Source of the DNA: CAXXXW01 sp963665555
Lineage (GTDB): Bacteria > Pseudomonadota > Alphaproteobacteria > Thalassobaculales > Thalassobaculaceae
Length of the DNA stretch: 64,000 bases
Direction of reading: 5' to 3'
Assembly (NCBI GenBank): GCA_963665555.2
Contig: OY762308.1
Location: 2,852,001-2,916,000, forward strand
Positions within the stretch are counted from its first letter, which is position 1. Every line of letters begins with the position of its first letter. This document shows, one piece after another, positions 57,655-64,000 of this stretch. A model generated the notes under the pieces. The model was given only the letters and a program-made list of their open reading frames with translations. It did no database searches and was not told the DNA's origin. The position numbers and the translations under genes were made by a program.

Positions 57655-57698
57655 CGGGAATCCACGCGAAGGCGCGCCCCCGGAAAGGACAGGCGACG

Positions 57699-58262
57699 AT
57701 GCAACCCCTGATGCCCAAGGCGACCGCCGTCTGGCTGATCGAGCACACCGCGCTTACCTTCGAGCAGATCTCGGCGTTTTGCGAGCTGCATCCGCTGGAG
57801 GTCCAGGCGATCGCCGACGACGAGGTCAATGTCGGGATGCACGGCTTCGACCCGGTCGCGAACGGCCAGTTGACGCGGGAGGAGATCGCGCGCTGCGCGG
57901 CCGATCCCGAGGCGCGGCTCAGGATGCCGGTGTCCGACCTGCCCAAGGCCTCGACCCGGAACAAGGGGCCGAAATACGTGCCGATCGCCCGGCGCGGCGA
58001 CAAGCCCGACGCCATCGCCTGGCTGCTGAAGCACCACCCGGAACTGAAGGACGCGCAGATCGCCAAGCTGGTTGGCACCACCAAGGACACCATCGTCAAG
58101 GTGCGCGACCGCACGCACTGGAACTCGCAGAACATCACCGCGCGCCATCCGGTGCTGCTCGGCCTCTGCCCCCGGGGGGACCTGGAGGAGGCGGTCGCGA
58201 GGGCCGGCGGCCAGACCGCCCCGCCGGAGGCCCAGCTCGAATCGATCTCCGAGCTTCCCTGA
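57699..58262 (+). CDS. trcR: TrcR cell-cycle transcriptional regulator, DUF1013 (187 aa)
   Basis: A conserved alphaproteobacterial cell-cycle regulator (TrcR in Caulobacter and relatives) that binds RNA polymerase-associated promoters. MQPLMPKATAVWLIEHTALTFEQISAFC and WLLKHHPELKDAQIAKLVGTTKDTIVKVRDRTHWNSQNI are the two conserved halves; the second is a predicted helix-turn-helix. RMPVSDLPKASTRNKGPKYVPIA bridges them. Length matches. Divergent from DUF1192. Identification rests on the DUF1013 pattern and this pairing. Confidence 0.93.
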   Translation: MQPLMPKATAVWLIEHTALTFEQISAFCELHPLEVQAIADDEVNVGMHGFDPVANGQLTREEIARCAADPEARLRMPVSDLPKASTRNKGPKYVPIARRGDKPDAIAWLLKHHPELKDAQIAKLVGTTKDTIVKVRDRTHWNSQNITARHPVLLGLCPRGDLEEAVARAGGQTAPPEAQLESISELP

Positions 58263-58294
58263 ACGCCCGCCCGGCCCCGCGCGAACGCGGCGGG

Positions 58295-59308
58295 TCAGCC
58301 GGCGGCGGCGATGCGGGGCGCGGCGCGCCCGGCCCGGGGCGCCGCGTGGCGGGCGGAGCGCTCCGCCCTCGGCGTGCGGCCGAAACACTCCCGGTAGCAC
58401 TTCGAGAAATGGCTCGCCGAAACGAAGCCGCAGGCGAGCGCCACCGACAGGATCGACATGCTGGTCTGGGAGAGCAGCTGCCGCGCCCGCTGCAGGCGCA
58501 GGTTCAGGTAGTATCGCGTCGGCGTCGCGCCGAGGTACTTGCGGAACAGCCGCTCCAGCTGCCGGGTCGACAGCCGCGCGCGCCCCGCCAGTTCGGTCTG
58601 GCTCAGCGGCTCCTCCAGGTTCGCCTCCATGTCGCCGATCACCGCGATCAGCTTGGGGTGGCTGACGCCGAGGCGCGCGCGCAGCTCCATGCGCTGGTGG
58701 TCGTGGGGTTCGCGGATGCGGTCGTGGATGAACTGCTCGGAGACGTCGTTGGCCAGCGACTGGCCGTGCTGGCGGCCGATCAGGTGCAGCATCATGTCGA
58801 GCGCCGCCGTCCCGCCGGAGCAGGTGAAGCGGTCGCGGTCGATCTCGTAGATGTCGGACGACACCTCGATGTCCGGGAACTCCTCGACGAAGCCGCCGAG
58901 GTTCTCCCAGTGGATGGTGCAGCGCCGGTTCGCCAGCAGCCCGGCCCGCGCCAGCACATGCGAGCCGGTGCACAGCGCGCCCATCGTCGCGCCCTGTCGG
59001 GCCATCCGCCGCAGGAAGGCGAAGTCGCGCTCGTCCTCGTACACCTGCACGTCGAGGCCGGCGACGACGATCGCGACCTGGGCGCGGTCCACCCGCGCGG
59101 CGGAGCCGGCGGCCACCACCTCGATCCCGTTGCTGGCCGCGACCGGCGCGCCGTCGCGGCTCAGGATGCGCCATGTGTAGAGCGTCCGCTCCGACAGCCG
59201 GTTGGCCGACCTCAGCGGCTCGACCGCCGAGGCGAAGGCCATCATCGAGAAATTGGGGATAAGCAGGAAGTCGATCCGCAGGGGGACCTGGCCGGGATCG
59301 TCGAACAT
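58295..59308 (-). CDS. GlxA-family transcriptional regulator (AraC type with DJ-1-like domain) (337 aa)
   Basis: N-terminal DJ-1/PfpI-like amidotransferase fold (about 1-195, IDFLLIPNFSMMAFASAVEPLRSANRL ... ALCTGSHVLARAGLL, with a Cys in the nucleophile-elbow position). It is followed by two AraC HTH motifs (about 230-325, LSQTELAGRARLSTRQLERLFRKYLG and MSILSVALACGFVSASHFSKCYRE). Relatives (GlxA, CdhR, GbdR) control use of quaternary amines such as carnitine and betaine or polyamines. Divergent from the 4Fe-4S gene; no obvious target operon adjoins. The 264-nt gap upstream probably holds regulatory sites. Confidence 0.9.
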   Translation of the reverse strand: MFDDPGQVPLRIDFLLIPNFSMMAFASAVEPLRSANRLSERTLYTWRILSRDGAPVAASNGIEVVAAGSAARVDRAQVAIVVAGLDVQVYEDERDFAFLRRMARQGATMGALCTGSHVLARAGLLANRRCTIHWENLGGFVEEFPDIEVSSDIYEIDRDRFTCSGGTAALDMMLHLIGRQHGQSLANDVSEQFIHDRIREPHDHQRMELRARLGVSHPKLIAVIGDMEANLEEPLSQTELAGRARLSTRQLERLFRKYLGATPTRYYLNLRLQRARQLLSQTSMSILSVALACGFVSASHFSKCYRECFGRTPRAERSARHAAPRAGRAAPRIAAAG

Positions 59309-59572
59309 CGGGCACGCTCTTCACGAATGCGAAGCGCGAACGCCGCGCGCTCCGACTGGCCCGTGGGCCGATGGTCGCCTTCGACGCGCCGCCGCCGTCC
59401 GCGCGCCGCGCGAAACCGGCGAAAACCCGTCGATTTCAGGTTAGAACGAAAGGCGTCGCCCTTGTCATGCGGAAATACGCGCCGAAACCGGAAAAACACG
59501 GCGCCGGCGCCCGCGCCATGTCGTTTTCGGGACAGGGCGTCGGAATGGGAATCGAAACGGGAGCGCCGCGCG

Positions 59573-60271
59573 ATGGCACCGGACCCCGCCGTCGAGGCGA
59601 TCGGCCGCGAACTCGCCCGCCAGGGGCTGGTTTCGCGGGGCTGTTTCGACTTCGCCGCCGGCGAATCGGCCCCGCCCGGCCCGGACGGGGCGCCGGCCCG
59701 CGCCGTCCTGCTGGCGGGGCAGGCCGGCCCGGCCATGTGGGAGCGCTTCCGGGCCGAACGGCGCGACGAGCCGGACCCGCTGGACGCCTGGACACGGCGC
59801 GTCCTCGACCGGCTGGCGCGCCGGTTCGCCGCCCGGACCGTGCTGGCGTCGGACGGGCCGCCGTATCCGCCGTTCCAGGCCTGGGCGGCGCGGGCGGAGC
59901 CGGTCCGCCCCTCGCCGATCGGCCTGTCGATCCATCCGCGCTGGGGGTTGCGGCACTCCTGGCGCGGCGCGCTGCTGTTCGCCCGCCCGCTGGGCGCGCC
60001 GCCGCCCGCCCTGGAGCCAAGTCCGTGCGAGACCTGCGCGGGCAGGCCGTGCCTTTCGGCCTGCCCGGTCGGCGCCTTCGACGGCGGGCGCTACGACGCC
60101 GAAGCCTGCCGGGCGCGGCTGCGCGCGCCGGAGGGGCGGGACTGCCTCGACGGCGGCTGCCTCGCGCGCCGCGCCTGCCCGGTCGGCGCGCATCCGGGGC
60201 ACGGGGCCGAACAGGCCGGCTTCCACATGCGGGCCTTCCTCGGCGGAGCCTCCCCCGGTTCCGGGCGGTGA
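59573..60271 (+). CDS. 4Fe-4S protein, QueG/ferredoxin-like (232 aa)
   Basis: A C-terminal pair of clusters is indicated by SPCETCAGRPCLSACPVGAF and, about 30 residues later, CLDGGCLARRACPVGAH. The two blocks have the CxxCxxxxCxxxCP layout of bacterial two-cluster ferredoxin domains. The N-terminal 150 residues are a helical domain with PYPPFQAWAARAEPVRPSPIGLSIHPRWGLRHSWRG-like text, resembling the first half of epoxyqueuosine-reductase-like proteins but lacking a clear cobalamin motif. ATG 59573 is preceded by GGGAG. An electron-transfer role is likely. Adjacent to an SDR. Confidence 0.75.
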   Translation: MAPDPAVEAIGRELARQGLVSRGCFDFAAGESAPPGPDGAPARAVLLAGQAGPAMWERFRAERRDEPDPLDAWTRRVLDRLARRFAARTVLASDGPPYPPFQAWAARAEPVRPSPIGLSIHPRWGLRHSWRGALLFARPLGAPPPALEPSPCETCAGRPCLSACPVGAFDGGRYDAEACRARLRAPEGRDCLDGGCLARRACPVGAHPGHGAEQAGFHMRAFLGGASPGSGR

Positions 60272-60351
60272 CGGGGCGGCGCGCGGGGCGCTGGCCGAAC
60301 CGCGCGGCCGGCTCTATAAACGCCGCTTCGGACGCAAGGGGGAGCGCGCTC

Positions 60352-61101
60352 GTGGACAAGGGACTCGCCATCGTCACCGGGGGCAGCCGGGGCATCGGCG
60401 CGGCGACGGCGCTTCGCGCCGCGCGGGACGGCTGGGACGTCGCGGTGAACTACGCGCGCGACGCGGCGGCGGCGGAGCGCGTGGCCGACGGAGTCCGCGC
60501 CGCCGGCCGGCGCGCCGTGACCGTCCGGGCCGACATGAACGAGGAGGCGGACATCCTGCGCCTGTTCGAGGAGTCGGAGGCCGCCCTCGGCCCGGTCCGT
60601 GGGCTGGTGACCAGCGCCGGGACCACCGGCCGGGCGACGCGGGTCGAGGACATGAGCGCCGAGGCGATGCGCGGCGTGATCGGGCTGAACGTCATCGGCC
60701 TGATGATCTGCTGCCGCGAGGCGGTGCGCCGCATGTCCACCGAGCGGGGCGGCGCCGGCGGGCGGATCGTCAATGTCGCCTCGGCCGCCTCCCGGCTCGG
60801 CGGGCCGAACGAGTTCGTCCACTACGCCGCCTCGAAGGGCGCGGTGGATTCCTTCACGCTCGGCCTCGCGCGCGAGGTGGCGCGGGAGGGCGTGCTGGTC
60901 AACGCCGTCTCGCCGGGCATGATCGACACCGAAATCCACGCCGCCGCCGGCCTGCCCAACCGGGCGGCGGACGCCGTTCCCTCCATCCCCCAGCGGCGCG
61001 TCGGAACGCCGGAGGAGGTGGCGGAGGCGATCGTCTGGCTGCTCGGCCCGGCGTCGAGTTACTGCGCGGGGGCGATTATCGACATCACCGGCGGGCGGTA
61101 G
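60352..61101 (+). CDS. short-chain dehydrogenase/reductase (249 aa)
   Basis: Classical SDR: TGGSRGIGAATALRAA near 10 (cofactor), LVTSAGTTG near 85, IVNVASAASRLGGPNEFVHYAASKG with the Ser-x(11-13)-Tyr-x3-Lys triad at about 145-162, and a C-terminal GAIIDITGG. Length typical. GTG 60352 is preceded by AAGGGGGAG. It follows the 4Fe-4S gene by 80 nt and directly precedes zapE (3-nt gap). Substrate unknown. Confidence 0.93.
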   Translation: MDKGLAIVTGGSRGIGAATALRAARDGWDVAVNYARDAAAAERVADGVRAAGRRAVTVRADMNEEADILRLFEESEAALGPVRGLVTSAGTTGRATRVEDMSAEAMRGVIGLNVIGLMICCREAVRRMSTERGGAGGRIVNVASAASRLGGPNEFVHYAASKGAVDSFTLGLAREVAREGVLVNAVSPGMIDTEIHAAAGLPNRAADAVPSIPQRRVGTPEEVAEAIVWLLGPASSYCAGAIIDITGGR

Positions 61102-61104
61102 GGA

Positions 61105-62310
61105 ATGCCGGAAGGCGCGGCGGGCGGCGCGCGGTCCGGGGCGGGGCCGCGCGCCCGCTACGACGCGCTGGTCCGGGCGGGGACGCTCGCGCCCGACCCG
61201 GCGCAGGCCCGCGCCGCCGCCGCGCTGCAGCGGCTGCACGAGGAGCTCGCGGGCTACCGGCCGGCCGGGCGGCGGTCCGGCCTCGCGGCCCGGCTCGGCT
61301 TCACGGTCCGCCGGCCGTCGCCGCCGCCGCGCGGCCTCTACATCCACGGCGGCGTCGGGCGCGGCAAGTCGCTGCTGATGGACCTGTTCCACGACGGCGC
61401 GCTGGTCGAGCGCAAGCGCCGCGCCCATTTCCACGAATTCATGCAGGAGGCGCACGAGGCGATCCACGCGCGCCGCCGGGCCGGCGAGGCGGGCGAGCCG
61501 ATCGGCCCGGTCGCGGGCCGGCTGGCCGAGAACCACTGGCTGCTCTGCTTCGACGAGTTCGAGGTGCGCGACATCGCCGACGCGATGATCGTCGCCCGGC
61601 TGTTCGAGGGCATGTTCGCGCGCGGCGTCGTCGTGGTCGCCACCTCCAACCGCCATCCCGACGACCTCTACAAGGACGGCCTGCACCGGGACCGCTTCCT
61701 GCCCTTCGTCGCGCTGCTGAAGCGGCGGCTGGCGGTCCAGCGCCTCGACGGCGCGCGGGACTACCGGCTCGACCGGCTGAAGGCGCTGGACGCCTACCAC
61801 GCGCCGCTCGGCCCGGCGGCCGACGCGGCGCTGGACCGGGCGTTCGACGCGCTGACCGACGGCGCCGCGGCGCGGCCGGACCGCATCGAGTTCCGCGGCC
61901 GGCGCATCGCGGTTCCCGCCGCCGCCGGCGCCGTGGCCCGGTTCGGCTTCGCCGACCTGTGCGAAGCGCCGCTGGGCCCGGGCGACTTCCTCGCCGTCGC
62001 GCGGCGCTACCGGGCGGTGCTGCTCGCGGACGTGCCGCGGATGGACGACGCCCGCCGCGACGCGGCCCGGCGCTTCGTGACGCTGATCGACACGCTGTAC
62101 GACAACCGGGTGCTGCTGACGGTCTCGGCCGAGGCCGCGCCGGAGGACCTCTACCGGGGCGAGGACTGGGGCTTCGAGTTCGCGCGCGCCGCCTCGCGGC
62201 TGATGGAGATGCGCTCGCCCGAATATGTCGAGGCGGCGCGGCTTTCCGCCGACCGGAACGGCGCGCCGGCGGACGGCGGCGGCCTTGCCGGGGAAGGGGA
62301 TTCGGGGTAA
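61105..62310 (+). CDS. zapE: cell division AAA+ ATPase ZapE (AFG1-like) (401 aa)
   Basis: A P-loop ATPase that acts on the Z-ring and envelope in E. coli; AFG1 homologues are mitochondrial chaperones. Walker A is GGVGRGKS (about 81-88, YIHGGVGRGKSLLMDLFH context), Walker B LLCFDEFEV (about 147-155), followed by the family segment VVVVATSNRHPDDLYKDGLHRDRFLPF. The C-terminal part has the helical lid (LYDNRVLLTVSAEAAPEDLY). In proteobacteria zapE typically precedes mdh, as here. The ATG at 61105 is 3 nt after the SDR stop. Confidence 0.95.
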   Translation: MPEGAAGGARSGAGPRARYDALVRAGTLAPDPAQARAAAALQRLHEELAGYRPAGRRSGLAARLGFTVRRPSPPPRGLYIHGGVGRGKSLLMDLFHDGALVERKRRAHFHEFMQEAHEAIHARRRAGEAGEPIGPVAGRLAENHWLLCFDEFEVRDIADAMIVARLFEGMFARGVVVVATSNRHPDDLYKDGLHRDRFLPFVALLKRRLAVQRLDGARDYRLDRLKALDAYHAPLGPAADAALDRAFDALTDGAAARPDRIEFRGRRIAVPAAAGAVARFGFADLCEAPLGPGDFLAVARRYRAVLLADVPRMDDARRDAARRFVTLIDTLYDNRVLLTVSAEAAPEDLYRGEDWGFEFARAASRLMEMRSPEYVEAARLSADRNGAPADGGGLAGEGDSG

Positions 62311-62387
62311 ACCGCGCGCGGCCGGGCGCGGGGCGCGCCGGCCCTCCCATCCACCGGCCCGGCGGCCGCATTCGCTGGAGATCGAGC

Positions 62388-63341
62388 ATGGCCCGGAACA
62401 AGATCGCGCTGGTCGGCGCGGGCAATATCGGCGGCACGCTGGCCCTGCTGGCGGGCGTGAAGCGGCTCGGCGACGTCGTGCTGTTCGACATCGTGGACGG
62501 GATGCCCCAGGGCAAGGCGCTGGACATCGCCCAGGCCGCGCCGGTCGAGGGGTTCGACGCCGGGATCGCCGGGACGAACGACTATGCGGCGCTGGCGGGC
62601 GCGGACGTCGTTATCGTGACCGCCGGCATCGCCCGCAAGCCGGGGATGAGCCGGGACGACCTGATCGGCACCAATTTCAAGGTCATGGGCGCGGTCGGCG
62701 CCGGCATCCGCGAACACTGCCCGGACGCCTTCGTCGTCTGCATCACCAACCCGCTCGACGTGATGGTCGGCGTGCTGCGCGAGGCGGGCGGGCTGCCGGC
62801 CGAAAAATGCGTCGGCATGGCCGGCGTGCTCGACAGCGCGCGCTTCCGCCGCTTCCTGGCGGACGAGTTCGGCGTGTCGGTGGAGGACGTCACCGCCTTC
62901 GTCCTCGGCGGGCACGGCGACACGATGGTCCCGCTGGTCCGCTATTCCGCCGTCGCCGGCATCCCGGTGCCGGACCTGCTGCGGATGGGCTGGAGCACGC
63001 AAGAGCGGATCGACGCCATCGTCCAGCGCACGCGCGACGGCGGGGCCGAGATCGTCGGCCTGCTGAAGACCGGCTCGGCCTTCTACGCGCCCGCCTCCTC
63101 GGCCATCGCGATGGCGGAGTCCTACCTGCTGGACAAGAAGCGCGTGCTGCCCTGCGCGGCCTGGTGCGATGGCCCCTACGGGCTGGACGGCCTCTATGTC
63201 GGCGTGCCGGCGGTGATCGGCGCCGGCGGGGTCGAGCGGGTGGTCGAGGTCGAACTCGACGCGGCCGAACGGGCGATGTTCGACCGCTCGGTCGCCGCCG
63301 TGCGGGAGCTGAACGCCGTCGCCGCCGCCCTCGGCGGCTGA
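62388..63341 (+). CDS. mdh: malate dehydrogenase (317 aa)
   Basis: TCA-cycle enzyme oxidising malate to oxaloacetate with NAD. Nucleotide motif GAGNIGGTLA at 9-18, substrate Arg residues in IARKPGMSRDDLIGTNFKVM, ITNPLDVMV and the catalytic His in LGGHGDTMVP. This is the short lactate-dehydrogenase-like type common in alphaproteobacteria. ATG 62388 has GGAGA upstream. It is followed, after a 143-nt gap with its own promoter and leader, by sucC, as in most Rhodospirillales. Confidence 0.97.
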   Translation: MARNKIALVGAGNIGGTLALLAGVKRLGDVVLFDIVDGMPQGKALDIAQAAPVEGFDAGIAGTNDYAALAGADVVIVTAGIARKPGMSRDDLIGTNFKVMGAVGAGIREHCPDAFVVCITNPLDVMVGVLREAGGLPAEKCVGMAGVLDSARFRRFLADEFGVSVEDVTAFVLGGHGDTMVPLVRYSAVAGIPVPDLLRMGWSTQERIDAIVQRTRDGGAEIVGLLKTGSAFYAPASSAIAMAESYLLDKKRVLPCAAWCDGPYGLDGLYVGVPAVIGAGGVERVVEVELDAAERAMFDRSVAAVRELNAVAAALGG

Positions 63342-63353
63342 CCGCCGCGCCGG

Positions 63354-63382
63354 TTGCGCGGGCGCGGCGCGGGGCCTAGAGT
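63354..63382 (+). promoter_or_regulatory. putative promoter of sucC
   Basis: TTGCGC (63354-63359) and TAGAGT (63377-63382) are 17 nt apart, and the leader peptide below starts 34 nt downstream. Confidence 0.5.
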
Positions 63383-63416
63383 GGGGCAAGTCCCGCGCGG
63401 CTCCGGGAGGCTCGGC

Positions 63417-63488
63417 ATGACGCGATCGGCTGGACAGGCCCCACGACCTCCGCAAGGCCGGGCGTCCGGCCGGGGCGGGCGGCGATGA
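63417..63488 (+). CDS. 23-residue leader peptide coupled to sucC
   Basis: The ATG at 63417 has GGGAGG 6 nt upstream, the best SD in this gap. The short Arg/Gly/Pro-rich frame ends at a TGA (63486-63488) that overlaps the sucC ATG (63485-63487). sucC itself has only a weak site, so coupled translation is likely. The high G+C makes chance ORFs common, so I hold this loosely. Confidence 0.4.
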   Translation: MTRSAGQAPRPPQGRASGRGGRR

Positions 63489-64000
63489 ACATCCACGAAC
63501 ACCAGGCCAAGGAACTGCTCGCCCGCTTCGGCGTCGCGGTGCCGCGCGGGCGCGTCGCCTTCGCGCCGGACGAGGCCGAGGCGGCGGCCCGGGAACTGGG
63601 CGGCGAGGTCTTCGTCGTGAAGTCGCAGATCCACGCCGGCGGGCGCGGGGCCGGGCGCTTCGCGGGGGACGAGTCGGGCAAGGGCGGGGTGCGGCTCGCC
63701 CGCTCGCCGGAGGAGGTCCGCGAACACGCCGCCGCCATGCTCGGCAAGACGCTGGTCACGAAGCAGACCGGGCCGGAGGGCCGCGAGGTCAAGCGGGTCT
63801 ATGTGGAGGAGGGGCGGGAGATCGCGCGCGAACTCTACCTCTCCCTGCTGGTGGACCGGGGGTCCGGGCGCGTCGCCGTCATCGCCTCGACCGAGGGCGG
63901 GATGGACATCGAGGCGGTGGCGGCCGAAACGCCGGAGAAGATCGCCACCGTCTCCATCGACCCGGCGACCGGGCTGCGGCCCTACCACGGGCGCGGGCTG
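63485..64000 (+). CDS. sucC: succinyl-CoA synthetase beta subunit (partial, 172 codons)
   Basis: MNIHEHQAKELLARFGVAVPRG is the typical beginning of SucC (ATP-grasp N-terminus), followed by VVKSQIHAGGRGAGRFA, GGVRLARSPEE and TKQTGPEGREVKRVYVEEG. The enzyme makes succinyl-CoA in the TCA cycle. The gene runs off the right edge. It lies downstream of mdh. Confidence 0.97.
   Translation, partial: MNIHEHQAKELLARFGVAVPRGRVAFAPDEAEAAARELGGEVFVVKSQIHAGGRGAGRFAGDESGKGGVRLARSPEEVREHAAAMLGKTLVTKQTGPEGREVKRVYVEEGREIARELYLSLLVDRGSGRVAVIASTEGGMDIEAVAAETPEKIATVSIDPATGLRPYHGRGL

Overview
This is a very G+C-rich piece of an alphaproteobacterial chromosome. The evidence is the ctaC-ctaD-ctaB-coxF-ctaG-ctaE-SURF1 oxidase operon, thrC next to an M16 peptidase, the DUF1192/TrcR pair (an alphaproteobacterial cell-cycle marker), zapE-mdh-sucC, and heavy use of GTG starts and 4-nt ATGA/GTGA overlaps. 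The gene content fits an uncultured Rhodospirillales-like bacterium, but I cannot fix the genus. I saw no rRNA, tRNA or CRISPR array.

Layout. 1-6948 (+): distal end of a prophage or phage-tail module (tape-measure C-terminus, tail and fibre-like proteins, then a lipoprotein and a one-TM coiled-coil protein with spanin-like topology). 6980-9063 (-): rpmB and an unusual ahcY with an extra N-terminal domain. 9305-10104 (+): VbhA-like antitoxin and Fic toxin. 10235-17314 (-): NHL-repeat protein, fused hydantoinase A/B (5-oxoprolinase type), cytochrome P450 and a ferritin-like diiron protein. 17419-19024 (-): a leader peptide, DNA methyltransferase and HNH nuclease (a compact restriction-modification cassette) lying between two 61-bp direct repeats that each carry a promoter, RBS and start codon. 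19133-25050: ketopantoate-reductase-like enzyme, FadH-like 2,4-dienoyl-CoA reductase, EamA transporter and a ThDP enzyme. 25163-30745 (-): YgjP-like metalloprotein, GNAT, a second small island between 48-bp repeats (relatively A+T-rich secreted protein plus a small coiled-coil membrane protein), M16 peptidase and thrC. 30895-32388 (+): a 6PGDH-like enzyme and a cupin. 32435-39812 (-): M32 carboxypeptidase joined to the aa3-type cytochrome oxidase operon. 40075-45665 (+): tldD and split hyuA/hyuB. 45678-47563 (-): a second methyltransferase with a possibly damaged partner gene. 47611-53346: tusA, SDR, three carboxymuconolactone-decarboxylase-like proteins, an EamA transporter, an enolase-superfamily enzyme and a uracil-DNA glycosylase. 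53450-54540 (-): two tandem secreted cyanovirin-N-like lectins. 54640-57407 (-): an EmrAB-like efflux pair. 57422-64000: DUF1192, trcR, a GlxA-type regulator, a 4Fe-4S protein, an SDR, zapE, mdh and the start of sucC.

How it fits together. Core respiration and TCA genes are interleaved with small accessory units (restriction-modification, toxin-antitoxin, lectins, catabolic enzymes). The most striking pattern is that two unrelated accessory islands (17.3-19.1 kb and 26.6-28.0 kb) are each bracketed by a near-perfect 48-61 bp duplication of a core gene's upstream region. In the first, the duplication supplies a ready-made promoter, ribosome-binding site and coupled leader peptide to the foreign operon.
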